From Xanthocytophaga flava (GTDB taxonomy: Bacteria > Bacteroidota > Bacteroidia > Cytophagales > 172606-1): a stretch of 64,000 nucleotides of DNA. Location of the stretch: NCBI RefSeq assembly GCF_030068545.1, contig NZ_JASJOR010000025.1, positions 66,289 to 130,288 of the forward strand. Direction: 5' to 3'. Under the pieces are notes generated by a model that was not told the DNA's origin, searched no databases, and saw nothing but the letters and a program-made list of their open reading frames with translations. A program made the position numbers and the translations under genes. Positions within the stretch are counted from its first letter, which is position 1. Each line of letters opens with the position of its first letter. Below, piece by piece: positions 1 to 10,800 of the stretch.

Positions 1-385
1 GTTCAACAGGCAAATGATAACTACGAGCCAATCGGCAAGCTCGTACAGCAGCGTCAAGTGCTTGAGAAACATGATTCGTTAGTTCATAAATGACCGCTTC
101 CATCCGATATCCTGCAGCCAGAGGTCCTTTAAAAGACAAATGCCTGGTGGCATTCTGTATCTTGCCCAGTATACTTATCAATTCCTCATCAGATAGTTGA
201 TCTGCTGCCAGACGCAGGTTATTCTCAAGTTTTCGATAGGTAGTCCGATAAGTAGTGGGTGTGGTACGAGCTAATTCACTAATAGTAGTATCTATTGCCT
301 GATGCTGAGCAACCAAACTATCTACAACACCTACAAAAAAAAATGCTATGAGATAAAATACACGTATTTCAGAATAGATTTTCAC
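1..385 (-). CDS. N-terminal part of an exported protein, cut by window edge
   Basis: An open frame of 128 codons runs from a GTG at 385-383 off the left edge. The first ~27 residues form a signal peptide or anchor: a short basic start (VKIYSEIR), a hydrophobic stretch and an SLVAQ end. The rest is helical, with regularly spaced Leu and Ala, and resembles the start of a TPR array such as that of the sensor at 49658-51199. This resemblance is by composition only. No ATG exists near the signal peptide in this frame, so GTG is the best start. The product is unknown; a TPR-type periplasmic sensor is a guess. Confidence 0.55.
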   Translation of the reverse strand, partial: MKIYSEIRVFYLIAFFFVGVVDSLVAQHQAIDTTISELARTTPTTYRTTYRKLENNLRLAADQLSDEELISILGKIQNATRHLSFKGPLAAGYRMEAVIYELTNHVSQALDAAVRACRLARSYHLPVE

Positions 386-931
386 AAGGAAACAAGGTCA
401 AAAAAAGAATGGTATAACGTTTATATAATACCATTTTCTAACTGAAAACAGCATTGTACTTCTGAAAGCACATTTTATATGTGACACGCAGATTTCTCTT
501 ATGGTTGTGAGATTCTAACGTATTAGGGGTAAGTGTATCAGGTCAATGTATACAGGTTTGAGAAATTTCAGGTACAAACTATTTGTTTCTGTCTGATTTT
601 CAAAAAAATATATACTACCCAAAGTAGTAGTTCCCAAAAAGTAACTCAATAATCCATTCATTTTTGTCACAATGGATAACAAGAAATGACAAAACATACA
701 GTTTCGAGATTTTATCTAAATTTAGCCCGGTTTTATACAAATCTACCAAAGTATCTAAAAATATCATAATCTGCTTCTTAGGATAGTAAGAAAAATAATA
801 AGTAACCAGCAAAAGAATATAACCGGCCAAATAATAATAGGTCAGAAGAGAACAAGTCAACTATTTCATTGTCTTTCAAACATCTTCTTTTCCTTTGTCA
901 TCAGGTATTTTCAAACAGATATTAGTCTTCA
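386..931. other. Intergenic region without a convincing gene
   Basis: About 545 bases, AT-rich. A small hairpin (arms 408-415 and 428-435) lies just upstream of the minus-strand gene starting at 385. A minus-strand frame at 615-860 could encode 81 residues with two hydrophobic stretches, but it has no recognisable family and overlaps a second unsupported frame (515-697). I see nothing else. Confidence 0.5.
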
Positions 932-1797
932 TTAACATCCCAGTTGTGAAAACTCAGCTACTTTTTTCATTATCTCCTTTTCACTGGCTTCTCCTGATAA
1001 AAATAAGGCAGGTCTATGATTATTATAATGATTGGAGACATCAATAATAGCATCGGGCTTATAGTCACCATCCAAATCTCCTACCCACATAACAACAGTC
1101 ATAGTATCATCAAATACATCATGCTCAACCAGAAGTTGCTGTTTTTCTACACCATCTTTAATGATGGAGATATACAAACGATAGTCTGATACCTCATTAC
1201 TGATCTTTTGTCTCTTTCCTGTAGCTCGCAACGTATAGGTGATAGAATCCACTGTAAAAGAATTTTTTTCGCTTGGCCAAATTGTCTTTTGTGACATCAC
1301 AACTGTATCTATATTTCTCTCAGGCAGACTTATACCTGTAATAAGTAAAAGGCAAGTGTCCTTATCTGATACGGAAACTTGTCTTCCAGACCATACATAC
1401 TTAGTATCCAAAAGCGCATCATATACAGTTTTCACCTGAACAATAGTTTTCTTCACATAATACCCAGTAGTAGTCTGAAATAGTCCGTACCATTGCTTAT
1501 TGTCTGCACCTTTCCATACTTCATTGTTATGAAAATTTCCAGTCTCCAGGATCTTGATTTTGGTATCAGGTTCAGAAGGCACACCTCTGACATATCAAAG
1601 CGGACTGTAGTATCTTCTACAAGAGCAGTAGTAGTAAAAACGGATGTACTATCCTGTTGTAGTAAGACAGCCGCAGTATCCTGAATGGATTGATTGTGGT
1701 TAGATTTAGTTTCAGAACAGGAGCAAAGTAGCCAACCCAATAGGAAGCAATAGCTTATACCTGTCTGCATGTGTTTATAAAAATTCACTAATCTCAT
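932..1797 (-). pseudogene. Lipoprotein gene interrupted by a frameshift (VCBS-like repeat protein)
   Basis: Two overlapping minus-strand frames look like halves of one gene. The first, from ATG 1797, has a lipoprotein signal (hydrophobic core then LLCSC lipobox) followed by a Ser/Thr/Asp-rich spacer. After about position 1582 it turns into unlike-protein sequence. The second frame is open from ~1600 to 932 and has only a GTG start (1582) and no export signal. It carries the mature domain, ending in a DLDGDYKPDAIID calcium-loop motif of the FG-GAP/VCBS kind. The frames join at 1580-1594, where a GTGT dinucleotide repeat occurs; removing one GT restores a continuous protein of ~287 residues. 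The first frame's upstream ATG (1845) is less likely because 1797 places the signal peptide correctly. It could be a real mutation, a sequencing error or recoding. Confidence 0.65.
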
Positions 1798-1852
1798 TGT
1801 TTTAAATTGCTTACAAGATCGTAGAGTTATCCCGTGTAAAGGCATTATTTAC

Positions 1853-2374
1853 TTATTTATCCGAATATTTTTTATGCTGATTGAGCTTCTCTATAAAGAG
1901 AGTAAGCCGCTGAGTACGAGTTTCAGCTTTTTTAGCAGACTCAATCCAGACAATGTATTCCTTTCGATTGGTATAAGACAATTTTTCAAAATAAGATTTT
2001 GCCTCAGGATTAGCCTCTAATAATGGAATCACATCTTCTGGAAGTTCAACCACTCTTTCCTCTGTATCTTTCTCTATTTCTACATCCACTATATCACCAA
2101 ATGTTTTATTGAGTTCTTTGCGGATAGCTTTTGTCATCCCTAGTCTATGGCAACCCGCCCCCATATTAGCAAGGCTACCCCGATAAAGCACTTTTCCATC
2201 AAGCAATGCTTTTACTTTTACCTGTCCTTTTACTCCATACAATTCCTGTACATCATACGGAAATGCGATATAGCCAGCATCCATCTCATTATGCTGTTCA
2301 ATTTTAGCAGCAAATGTTACTTTTTGGTTTTGTTCCATCTTCTCATCAGGTAGTGGGATATAATCATCTTTCAT
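1853..2374 (-). CDS. YdeI/OmpD-associated family protein with DUF1905 domain
   Basis: 173 residues from ATG 2374; the frame also opens at a TTG (2386), which I reject. Residues ~18-95 match the DUF1905 pattern: a small beta domain with VTFAAKIEQ, a YIAFPYDV segment, a VKVKALLDG strand and the GAGCHRLGM turn ending in KAIRKEL. The C-terminal ~60 residues (ELPEDVIPLLEANPEAKSYF, then SYTNRKEYIVWI) match the 'bacteriocin-protection, YdeI or OmpD-associated' family, where this pairing of domains is common. The biochemical role is unknown in the family. It lies 55 bases upstream of the frameshifted lipoprotein gene on the same strand. Confidence 0.8.
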   Translation of the reverse strand: MKDDYIPLPDEKMEQNQKVTFAAKIEQHNEMDAGYIAFPYDVQELYGVKGQVKVKALLDGKVLYRGSLANMGAGCHRLGMTKAIRKELNKTFGDIVDVEIEKDTEERVVELPEDVIPLLEANPEAKSYFEKLSYTNRKEYIVWIESAKKAETRTQRLTLFIEKLNQHKKYSDK

Positions 2375-2668
2375 CAAATTTATCAAAAGTAGTTGAATTT
2401 AACGTATGTTGTTTGTTCTCAAACCATCCACCTGACAGCTACAAAAACAAATACACTGATGCTCTGTATCTGGCAAATTTTACAGGCATCCCGCTATTCA
2501 GACATACACTTACAACTTCTCTAAACTCATTCATTATCTACCTTCTTATACCCTACCTACTACATACTCCTGATTTCAAGAAAATACATCTTCTTTAGTA
2601 TCCCACTTTCCATTTTATACATTCAGATTTATAGCCAGTCCAACAAAACAGACTATATGCTGAATGGT

Positions 2669-2942
2669 GTTGCTTGTTATAAAGAGTGCAATACGAACGA
2701 CTGGAGAAAGATATCCAAATGATGAAACAAACAGGAATTAATGTGTCTCGTATAGCAGAGTTGATGTAGAGTACAGTAGAACCTCAGGATGGAGTCTTTG
2801 ATCTTCATCTATTGACTTTGAATTCAATGCCATACACAAGGCAAATATCCGAGTCATTACAGGAACACTCACCTATGCAGTTCCAACATGGCTGATTCGT
2901 AAGTCTCTGGATGTACTGGATCGTGTTCCTAGCTGTTTGTAG
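2669..2942 (+). pseudogene. Remnant of a GH42 beta-galactosidase (N-terminal part)
   Basis: Translation gives decayed pieces of the GH42 catalytic N-terminus. One frame (2689-2812) reads EKDIQMMKQTGINVSRIAEL, then TAG at 2767-2769 exactly where the family has the Trp of the EFAWS motif, then STVEPQDGVFDL (family: EPEEGVYDF). After a frameshift near 2812-2823 a second frame reads FNAIHKANIRVITGT and PTWLIRKSLDVLD, matching the family's HKAGI-V-L-TPT and PPAWL-KYPDVL segments. It stops at 2940-2942. A third frame just upstream (2669-2690) reads VACYKEC, recalling the YYPEQW start. At least three disruptions and loss of the remaining ~500 residues show that it is dead. Confidence 0.75.
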
Positions 2943-3024
2943 AATACATGAAAAACAAATTCAAAACTCTGGATAAGATCAATGACGATTCTCTATCATT
3001 GAAGAAAACCAGAGACATAAAAAA

Positions 3025-3051
3025 AGAACCAGACTTTATTAGTCTGGTTCT
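3025..3051 (-). terminator. Intrinsic terminator of ndh
   Basis: Perfect 11-bp arms (3025-3035 and 3041-3051) with a 5-nt loop. On the minus strand a T-rich run follows, 10 bases after the ndh stop codon. Confidence 0.8.
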
Positions 3052-3060
3052 GGTATATAC

Positions 3061-4350
3061 TTAGACATTATGTAGTTCTGCTTCTTTCTCTTTTTGGATT
3101 GTAGCTGCATTTGGACGAATAATAAGTCGCAAGGTAGGATCGTTGGTAATAAATGACCACATCCAGCTAAAGGCCAAACGCATTTTATTTCTAAAGCCAA
3201 CCAATGGTATAATGTGAATAAACAACCAAACCATCCAGGCAAAGAAACCTTTGAAAGAGAATCCAGGCAGATCGGCAACCGCTTTGTATTTGGAGATGAT
3301 TGCCATGCTACCCTTGTCGTTGTACCGGAAAGGTTTTAATGATTCATTGTCCTTCAACCGCTTCAGGTTTTTAGCCAGCAATGCACCTTGTTGTATAGCG
3401 ACCTGCGCCACCTGTGGATGACCTTTCGGGAACTTCGGATCTGACAACTGCATACACTGATCACCCAAAGCAAAGATATTAGTTGTTCCCTGTACCTGAT
3501 TGTATTCATTTACCAGAATACGTCTCCCCCGAGTAATAACTTCAGGGGCCAGGCCAGGAGCTTCTCTGGCAATTACCCCAGAAGCCCATAATAAAGCATT
3601 GGTTTCAATGGTACTTCCATCTGCCAGAAACACCTTTCCATCCCGATAATCTTTTACAGGTGTATTCAGAATAACATTTACACCTAGCTTTTCCAGTACA
3701 TGAGCAGCTTCTTTCTGGGCTTTGGTACTCATTGGAGCCAGCAAGACAGGGCCTGCATCAACCAGGTAAATGTGTGATCCAAAGTCCTTAATTTCAGGAT
3801 ATTCTTTTTCTGCTGTATATTGTCCCAGCTCTGCCAGCATACCTGCCAGTTCTACTCCGGTAGGACCTCCTCCAGCGATCACTATATTCAGATAGCAATC
3901 CCGTTCTTCTTTAGTTTTTGCTCTCACAGCCTTCTCCATATTCATCAGCAACTGATTTCGAAGTACCAGTGCCTCATCAATGGTTTTCATAGGCAGAGCC
4001 TTCTGAGCAACTCCTTCTATACCAAAATAGTTGGTTTCAGTACCCATAGCCAGGATCAGATAGTCATAAGGCAGTATACCTGTATCTGTCTCAATTGTAT
4101 TGTTCTGTGGGTTTATTCTGACAAGACTTCCCATATGAAACCGCAAATTATCCTTATGCTGAAACATTCTGCGGAAAGGGTGACTTATATTAGAAGGCTC
4201 AATAAAAGCAGTGGCCACCTGATACAAAAGTGGTGGAAAGAAATGATAGTTATTCTTGTCGACAAGAGTTATCTCAAACTGTTTGTCATGTGATAGCGAC
4301 TTAACGAAGTTGATTCCAGCGAATCCGCCGCCCACTACTACAATTTTCAT
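3061..4350 (-). CDS. ndh: Type II NADH dehydrogenase (NDH-2)
   Basis: 429 residues, usual for the family. This single-subunit flavoenzyme transfers electrons from NADH to quinone at the inner membrane without proton pumping. The FAD Rossmann motif GGGFAG is at residues 7-12, the second nucleotide motif GGGPTGVELAG at 160-170, and the ALGDQC-type FAD motif lies in the C-terminal third. The C-terminus has a hydrophobic amphipathic segment (FFAWMVWLFIHIIPLVGF) that would hold it on the membrane. The ATG at 4350 sits directly before the Rossmann strand. It is monocistronic, with its own terminator at 3025-3051 and the LytTR regulator 188 bases upstream. Confidence 0.93.
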   Translation of the reverse strand: MKIVVVGGGFAGINFVKSLSHDKQFEITLVDKNNYHFFPPLLYQVATAFIEPSNISHPFRRMFQHKDNLRFHMGSLVRINPQNNTIETDTGILPYDYLILAMGTETNYFGIEGVAQKALPMKTIDEALVLRNQLLMNMEKAVRAKTKEERDCYLNIVIAGGGPTGVELAGMLAELGQYTAEKEYPEIKDFGSHIYLVDAGPVLLAPMSTKAQKEAAHVLEKLGVNVILNTPVKDYRDGKVFLADGSTIETNALLWASGVIAREAPGLAPEVITRGRRILVNEYNQVQGTTNIFALGDQCMQLSDPKFPKGHPQVAQVAIQQGALLAKNLKRLKDNESLKPFRYNDKGSMAIISKYKAVADLPGFSFKGFFAWMVWLFIHIIPLVGFRNKMRLAFSWMWSFITNDPTLRLIIRPNAATIQKEKEAELHNV

Positions 4351-4538
4351 TGCCGTAAAGGTTTATATAAAAAATAATAGGTTGGTATGATCTCGGACTC
4401 AAAATACTATGCTTAGCCATATAATCCGTTTTCCACTACCATTCTCCCTCACAATATCTCTCTATTCTTGGGTATTCCTATCCTTTTTTCTATATGTCTA
4501 AAAGTATGCCATAGACTCTTTGATGATAATCTCCCCCT

Positions 4539-5255
4539 CTATTGTATAAAACCCTTAAATGCCTGTGTATAGTTCTTCCCAACCTGAATTCTTTTGTTAT
4601 TTTTTAAGATTACCATTTTACCTTCCAGGTAAGCTACATGATTTTTGTTAACAATGAAAGATTTGTGTACACGAATAAAATCATTTTCAGGCAATTGATC
4701 TTCAAAACTACCCATGGTACGCATGGTAAGATGATAGCGATCCTCCAGCCAAATCTTTATATAATTGCCATAGGCTTCCAGATAATAGATATCCTTCAGA
4801 TTTAGTTGGATGAAACGTTTATCAGATTTAATAAAAATCTGTTGTTCTGGAGCAGGTTCACTAACACCAGGCAGATTGCTCCCTTCCTGGTTTTTCAGTT
4901 GATACAATTCATAGGCTTTTTGAACAGCTTTCAGAAAACGATCAAACCGAAACGGCTTTAGCAGGTAATCACACACATCCAGTTCAAAGCTTTCCAATGC
5001 ATATTCCTGATAGGCAGAAGTGATAATTACCAGAGGCTTCTGGCGAAGAGTCCGTAGTAAATCCAGTCCTTGTATTCTGGGCATCCGGATATCTAAAAAA
5101 ATCAGATCTATCTTTTGGGTGTTTACTACCTGTATAGCTTCTGATGCCTGATAGCATTGCCCTACTACCTGAACAAAAGACACATCTTCCAGGTACCGAA
5201 GAATAACATCGTGTGCCAGAGGTTCATCATCAATAATCAGTGCAGAGAGTTTCAT
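4539..5255 (-). CDS. LytTR-family response regulator
   Basis: 238 residues. The receiver domain spans ~1-120, with the acidic pair D9-D10, phosphoacceptor D55 (FLDIRMP), S80 and K100 (LLKPF). The LytTR DNA-binding domain is at ~138-238 (IYYLEAYGNYIKIW, FIRVHKSFIVN). Its start overlaps the end of the sensor kinase gene by 4 bases (ATGA), so the pair is co-transcribed and translationally coupled. The pair diverges from the ABC exporter genes at 6966-11419, which makes that exporter a reasonable regulatory target; this is inference. Confidence 0.92.
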   Translation of the reverse strand: MKLSALIIDDEPLAHDVILRYLEDVSFVQVVGQCYQASEAIQVVNTQKIDLIFLDIRMPRIQGLDLLRTLRQKPLVIITSAYQEYALESFELDVCDYLLKPFRFDRFLKAVQKAYELYQLKNQEGSNLPGVSEPAPEQQIFIKSDKRFIQLNLKDIYYLEAYGNYIKIWLEDRYHLTMRTMGSFEDQLPENDFIRVHKSFIVNKNHVAYLEGKMVILKNNKRIQVGKNYTQAFKGFIQ

Positions 5256-6751
5256 AAGAAGAGTAATTTCAACTTCGCTGTATAAGTAGTTCCTTCTGAC
5301 TGTAAAAGTAATTCATGTTTCTCAGGAAAAAGAAGTATCAGCTTTTGTTTGAGATTTTCCAGCCCAATGCCTTTCTGTTGTATCACTCCTGGTTCAAAAG
5401 TATTTATCGATGTAAACAAAAGGCTTTGTGTATCACTATATAAATGCAGGTATAACTTTGTTTTTCCTTCCGCAGGTTCTATACCATGCTTAAATGCATT
5501 CTCAACCAGTGTGATTAGTAGCAAAGGTGGTATCTGAAGTTTGTTATCTTGTATTTGTTTCTCAAACCGGAAGTCTAGCTCTTTATGTAACCGGATCTGT
5601 TGCAGACGAATATAGTCATCTATATATGCTATATCTTCTTCTATAGCTACTTTTTGCTCTTTGCCTTTGTAGATCACATACCGCATCAGATCAGAGAGCT
5701 GCAAAATAAGTTCAGGGGTCTGATCTGATTTTGCCAGACTTAACGAATACAAATTGTTCAAGGTATTGAAGAAAAAATGTGGGTTTACCTGTTGCTTCAA
5801 TAAATCCAGTTCTGTCTGCGCCTTTGCCTTTTCCAAGGCGATAATCTGGTTATTTTGCCGGAACCACTGAAGAGTCAGCACCAGAGGTAGACTGATGGCA
5901 ATAATAGCAAAGGCACCCCAACCGTTTTCTCCATGAAAAGCCGAAGTAACCATCCCTCCTAACAACATATTGATAGGCAAAAACATAATTATTTGTGCCC
6001 ATATAGGGTAGAACAACACTATACATGCTATTGTAGCAAGAAAATAAGTAATAAACCCTCTCTGCTTTAGCAGTTTGGGAATCAGAAAATGCCGGTTTAT
6101 ATAATAGAAGAAGAAAAACGCAAAGTAGGTAATAAAGAACTGTCCCCAAATCAGTACCAAAGACCAGAGATTATGTATGATCTTCTGAAAGTCGAAAACA
6201 TATCCTATCAGAAGTTGTTCTTTGGTATGATACTCCGGGTTATTCATACTGGAAACGGTCATCAGAGCCAGTATAAGGGTTATTAGCAACATAGAAAGTA
6301 AAATCATGGTGTCCAGCTCCAGAAATCGTACCCAGGCTCTGGACGGAATCTTTTTTCGAAGATACCGATTGGCTTCCAGTACAACTTTTAAACCGATTAC
6401 CAACAAGGCCATCGTGATCAGAAAATCTGCAGGCAAAAGAATACCACAACATATCTCAACATTCGGATACCACCAGGTAAACACAGGCAAATAGCCTACA
6501 AAACAAACAACACAGGCAACAATATAATATCTAGTTCTGAAGGAACGAACAAGGTATTCTCTAAAGCTTTCAAACAACAATACAGGGCAGAAAAGAATAG
6601 TCAACTGCATGGTGTAAGACATATATTCTGTCCAGCTATAGGGAGAATATTCATTGGTTTTATATAAGCTGCCAAAGAGTATCAATCCACCATAGACCCA
6701 AACATCACTAGTCAGGAAAAAAGCTTCTATCTTTTTCGGGAATGCATTCAT
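5252..6751 (-). CDS. LytS-type sensor histidine kinase
   Basis: 499 residues. The first ~290 residues hold about seven or eight hydrophobic segments. A short coiled linker (EKAKAQTELDLLKQQ) leads to the His_kinase domain (PF06580 type) with the phosphoacceptor in QVNPHFFFNTLNNL (H325). The ATP-binding N-box VENAFKHG is near residue 418, followed by a short HATPase domain. It phosphorylates the LytTR regulator encoded next, overlapping by 4 bases. The signal sensed by the membrane part is unknown. The 214-base gap to the ABC exporter gene on the other strand should hold the promoters of both operons. Confidence 0.9.
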   Translation of the reverse strand: MNAFPKKIEAFFLTSDVWVYGGLILFGSLYKTNEYSPYSWTEYMSYTMQLTILFCPVLLFESFREYLVRSFRTRYYIVACVVCFVGYLPVFTWWYPNVEICCGILLPADFLITMALLVIGLKVVLEANRYLRKKIPSRAWVRFLELDTMILLSMLLITLILALMTVSSMNNPEYHTKEQLLIGYVFDFQKIIHNLWSLVLIWGQFFITYFAFFFFYYINRHFLIPKLLKQRGFITYFLATIACIVLFYPIWAQIIMFLPINMLLGGMVTSAFHGENGWGAFAIIAISLPLVLTLQWFRQNNQIIALEKAKAQTELDLLKQQVNPHFFFNTLNNLYSLSLAKSDQTPELILQLSDLMRYVIYKGKEQKVAIEEDIAYIDDYIRLQQIRLHKELDFRFEKQIQDNKLQIPPLLLITLVENAFKHGIEPAEGKTKLYLHLYSDTQSLLFTSINTFEPGVIQQKGIGLENLKQKLILLFPEKHELLLQSEGTTYTAKLKLLFL

Positions 6752-6965
6752 AGTATGATTTACAAACCACCAAAGAAGATATATTTAAAACCCTAAATCA
6801 AATTAAAATGATCAAAGGCGGTATTTTCATGATAAACATTCCGTCTAGCTATCTTCCGAAAATAATATACTCTTCATCATCACTTTAACAGCTGTCATCA
6901 TTATAAGTTGGTGATCTGATGATTCTCCAGATCCTTTGTGAATAATTTTAATCCACGACAGATCT

Positions 6966-7868
6966 ATGCAAACATTAGAGATCCGCAGCATTAGCAAGAG
7001 TTATTCTTCCGAAACCAAAGCACTGGATAGTGTTTCGTTACATATCCCTCAAGGCATGTTTGGGTTACTGGGTCCAAACGGGGCAGGAAAATCCTCACTG
7101 ATGCGTACCATCGCCACCTTACAAAAGCCCGATGAGGGACAAATACTTTTTGGAGATATAGATATTCATCAAAACCCACAAACACTAAGAAGTCAGCTAG
7201 GATACCTGCCTCAGGAATTTGGTGTATACCCCCGTATGTCAGCTTTCGAACTACTTGACCACATGGCACTGTTAAAGGGTATCCTTTCCAGAAAACAACG
7301 TAGAGAACAGGCACTGGCTCTACTGGAACAAACCAATCTATATGCTGTTCGCAACAAAGCTGTAGGGACTTTTTCTGGTGGCATGAAACAACGCTTTGGC
7401 ATTGCACAGGCATTATTGGGTAGTCCCCGTCTGATTATTGTGGACGAACCCACTGCAGGATTAGATCCACAGGAACGCAATCGCTTTCTGAATCTGCTGA
7501 GTGAAATCGGCGAAAATGTTGTTCTGTTGTTGTCGACGCATATTGTAGAAGATGTAAGAGAACTATGCCCCCGTATGGCCATATTGGCAGGTGGCAAAAT
7601 TGTATTGCAAGGTGAACCAGCTTCATTAATCCAAACTCTGAAAGGACGCGTCTGGCACAAAACAATAACCAGAGACCAACTTCCACACTACCAGAAAGCC
7701 TTATCTGTATTGTCTGTTCGCTTACTGGCCGGCAAAACACAAATTCAAGTATTGTCTGACTATCAACCGGAAGCAGGATTTACTCTGCTGGAACCTGATC
7801 TGGAAGATGTGTATTTCTCGGTTTTGTTTGGTACACAATCCACTGGAAAGGAGATAAGTGTATGTTAA
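6966..7868 (+). CDS. ABC transporter ATP-binding protein
   Basis: 300 residues, ABC-2 exporter type. Walker A GPNGAGKS is at residues 36-43, the Q-loop at Q83, the signature SGGMKQ at ~137-142, Walker B LIIVDE at 156-161 and the H-loop H192. The ~80-residue C-terminal extension after the core is typical of ATPases paired with large multi-domain permeases. It overlaps the permease/peptidase gene by 7 bases. No specific substrate can be read. Confidence 0.93.
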   Translation: MQTLEIRSISKSYSSETKALDSVSLHIPQGMFGLLGPNGAGKSSLMRTIATLQKPDEGQILFGDIDIHQNPQTLRSQLGYLPQEFGVYPRMSAFELLDHMALLKGILSRKQRREQALALLEQTNLYAVRNKAVGTFSGGMKQRFGIAQALLGSPRLIIVDEPTAGLDPQERNRFLNLLSEIGENVVLLLSTHIVEDVRELCPRMAILAGGKIVLQGEPASLIQTLKGRVWHKTITRDQLPHYQKALSVLSVRLLAGKTQIQVLSDYQPEAGFTLLEPDLEDVYFSVLFGTQSTGKEISVC

Positions 7869-10800
7869 TTCAGCTTATTACTTTTGAATGGAGGTATCAT
7901 TTCAGACAAATCTCATTCAAAATTGCCGTACTACTGTTTTTTGTCATGGGGTTCATCTCTGTCAAAGGTGGCTTCGGAGGCGAGGAAGTATATAAGAACT
8001 CTCCCTATGCTATTTCAGTAATTCTTAGTTTATTTTCTTTGTTTCTATTATTTGGTACTACTGTCTTTGCAGCCAATGTGGTTTTACGAGATAGTACACA
8101 CAAAATGGATTCGCTGGTTTATGCTACGTCCATCAGTAAATTCCAGTATCTGATCTCTCGTTTTGCCGGATTACTTCTACCAACACTATTCATTCTCTTC
8201 ATGATTGTAATGGGGATGTTACTTGGGCTATTTTTGGTTCAATCGGCCTATATTGGGCCTTTTCACTCCTCATATTACTTATATCCATTGCTGGAATTAG
8301 GGATACCCAATATTCTCTTTAATACCACAGTGATTTTTGCCGTAGCTCTGTTGACACGTAGTTCGATTCTCACCTACATTGCAGGAGTGGGAGTGTACAT
8401 TTTGTATATGGTGGCTTCTATTCTGGGTAATTCACCTCTGATGGCATCCTCCACGTTCAAAAGCTCTCAGGATAATTTTCTCTCTGTCTTACTTGATCCC
8501 TATGGACTGGTAGCTTTTTTTGGAACAACCCGCTTCTGGCCTTCTACTCAACGTAATACACAATTGCTTTCACTGGAAGGTTCATTCCTGGCAAACAGGC
8601 TTCTATGGATCGGCCTAAGCCTGCTTCTGTTTGCACTTACCTGCAAACTCGCTTCGTTTCGTATACTACCAAACAAGCTTACCAAACAAAAATCTAAAAA
8701 AGAGCAATCCTATACGCCAACAGCATATAACCGGGTCTTGTCCAATACATTTTTACCGACAACTCAGGCAAGGATGTTTATCGGACAAACCTGGCTTTCT
8801 GTGAAACAGATGTTTGGGAATATTGCATTCATAGCCATGCTGGTACTCTGGGTATTTTATCTTAGCATCGAAGTGAGTGAATCGATGACAAATGGAGCTT
8901 TTGGCATCTCGTTTTACCCAACAACCAGCTTGATTGTTAATGAAATTCTGGAAACGAAACTAGCTATTCTTATTCTGTTGTTTTACAGCATGGAACTCCT
9001 CTGGCATGAACGCACTGTCAAAACAGATGCACTGATAGATACTACTCCGGTTTCAAATCTTGTACTGTTCTTGTCCAAAGTAGCCACAATGGCTTTTCTG
9101 GTGGTAACGCTGATTGTATTAAACTGTTTGACGGGCATAAGTGTACAACTCTTCCATAACTACTATACCTTTGAATGTTCAGTATATTTATCTCTGCTCT
9201 ACTATAGTGGCTTGCCACTTTTTCTTATTGGCCTGCTGATTATAGTTCTCCAGCTAGTGATTGGCAACAAATACCTGGGTATGATTGTGTCAGGATGTCT
9301 TCTTTTACTACTTATTACGAATCAAATACCAGGGGTTGAACATTATCTGCTACGATTTGCCCAGACTCCTACCCTTCTACATTCTGCATTCAATGGATTT
9401 GGTCACTATGCTCAGGCTTTTCACTGGTATATGGGCTACTGGAGTGCTTTTATGGGTATTCTAGTTGCCATTGCCTATACCCTATGGATACGAGGAGAGC
9501 ATCTTTCTTTCAGAACTCGCATTCAACAAGCTCAGTTCTTTTCAGGAAAGTGGCAGAAAAGCTGGTTACTAGTATGCCTGCTCCTATTTTCAGCATGTGG
9601 AAGTTATATATTCTATCAGACAAACAAAGTACACAATTATCTTAGCTCAGGAGAAAAAGCAGACTACCGTGCATCCTATGAAAAAAAGTACAAACAGTAT
9701 GCAGCTCTTCCTCAGCCTATCATTACAGATGTAAAAACGGCTGTTGACCTCTACCCTGAATTAAGAGAGTATCATGTAAAAGGCAGTTATCAGCTACAAA
9801 ATAAGACAACTGTGCCCATCCAAAAGGTTTTGGTCTGGTTGGACTCCGAAGTGGGGCAGTGTACAATATCACTACAAAATGCCCGCCTTATCAGACACGA
9901 TTCTGTATTCCATCATTACTGGTTACAGTTTGACAAACCTCTACAACCAGGACAAAAAACAACGATGCAATTTTTACTAAAGGTAAACCGATCAGGTTTT
10001 ACACAGTTTAACAATGAAAATTCGGTTGTCAGCAATGGTTCCTATATCGAGCTAGAAAAATATCTGCCTTTGCTTGGCTATGCTTATCACATAGAATTGG
10101 AGAATCCGATAGAACGTAGCAAAAGAGGCCTTACAGCTCAGAAATCTACATCTTACGCAGCCCTATCCAGACCTCAATATTACAACTGGGTACACTATGA
10201 GACTATTGTATCTACGTCAAAAGGACAAAAAGTAGTTACAGTAGGTAATCTGCAAAAAGAGTGGCAACAGACTGGCAGAAGCTATTTTCACTATAAGACA
10301 GACCAAACCATCGCTTTTTCCTTTCCTCTTTCCTCTGCCAATTATCAGGAAGCACAAACCCATCACAAAGGAATTCAGATAAAGGCGTATTATCTTTCAG
10401 GACAGAGTTACAATGTAGCCAGCATGCTTGAGTCAGTTCGGCAGTCTTTAGACACTTACCAGCAGGCATTTGGTCCCTATCAGCATAAACAACTCTCTAT
10501 CACAGAAATACCACAGTATCGGGGAGCGGCTACAGCCTATCCAGGCATACTGTTTACAGCAGAAACCGTAAACTTTCTGGCTGATTATAGCGATAGCCAA
10601 AAGACAAATTATTCGTATACGATTCTGGCACATGAGATGGCACACGAATGGTGGGCACACCAACTGGAACCTGCTTCTTTGCCTGGTAGTAAGGTGCTAA
10701 CCGAAACCCTGGCAGAATATTCAGAAACCCTGCTAACAGAAAAGAAATATGGAAAAAATCGATTGCAGGAATACCTAGGCAATAAACGGGATGAGTACTT

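Noticed and set aside
615..860. 81-residue minus-strand frame with two hydrophobic stretches
   Set aside because: No family, no signal for a start, overlaps another equally unsupported frame; AT-rich DNA gives such frames by chance.
7211..7660. 149-residue frame antisense to the ABC ATPase
   Set aside because: Shadow of the Walker/signature-bearing gene on the plus strand.
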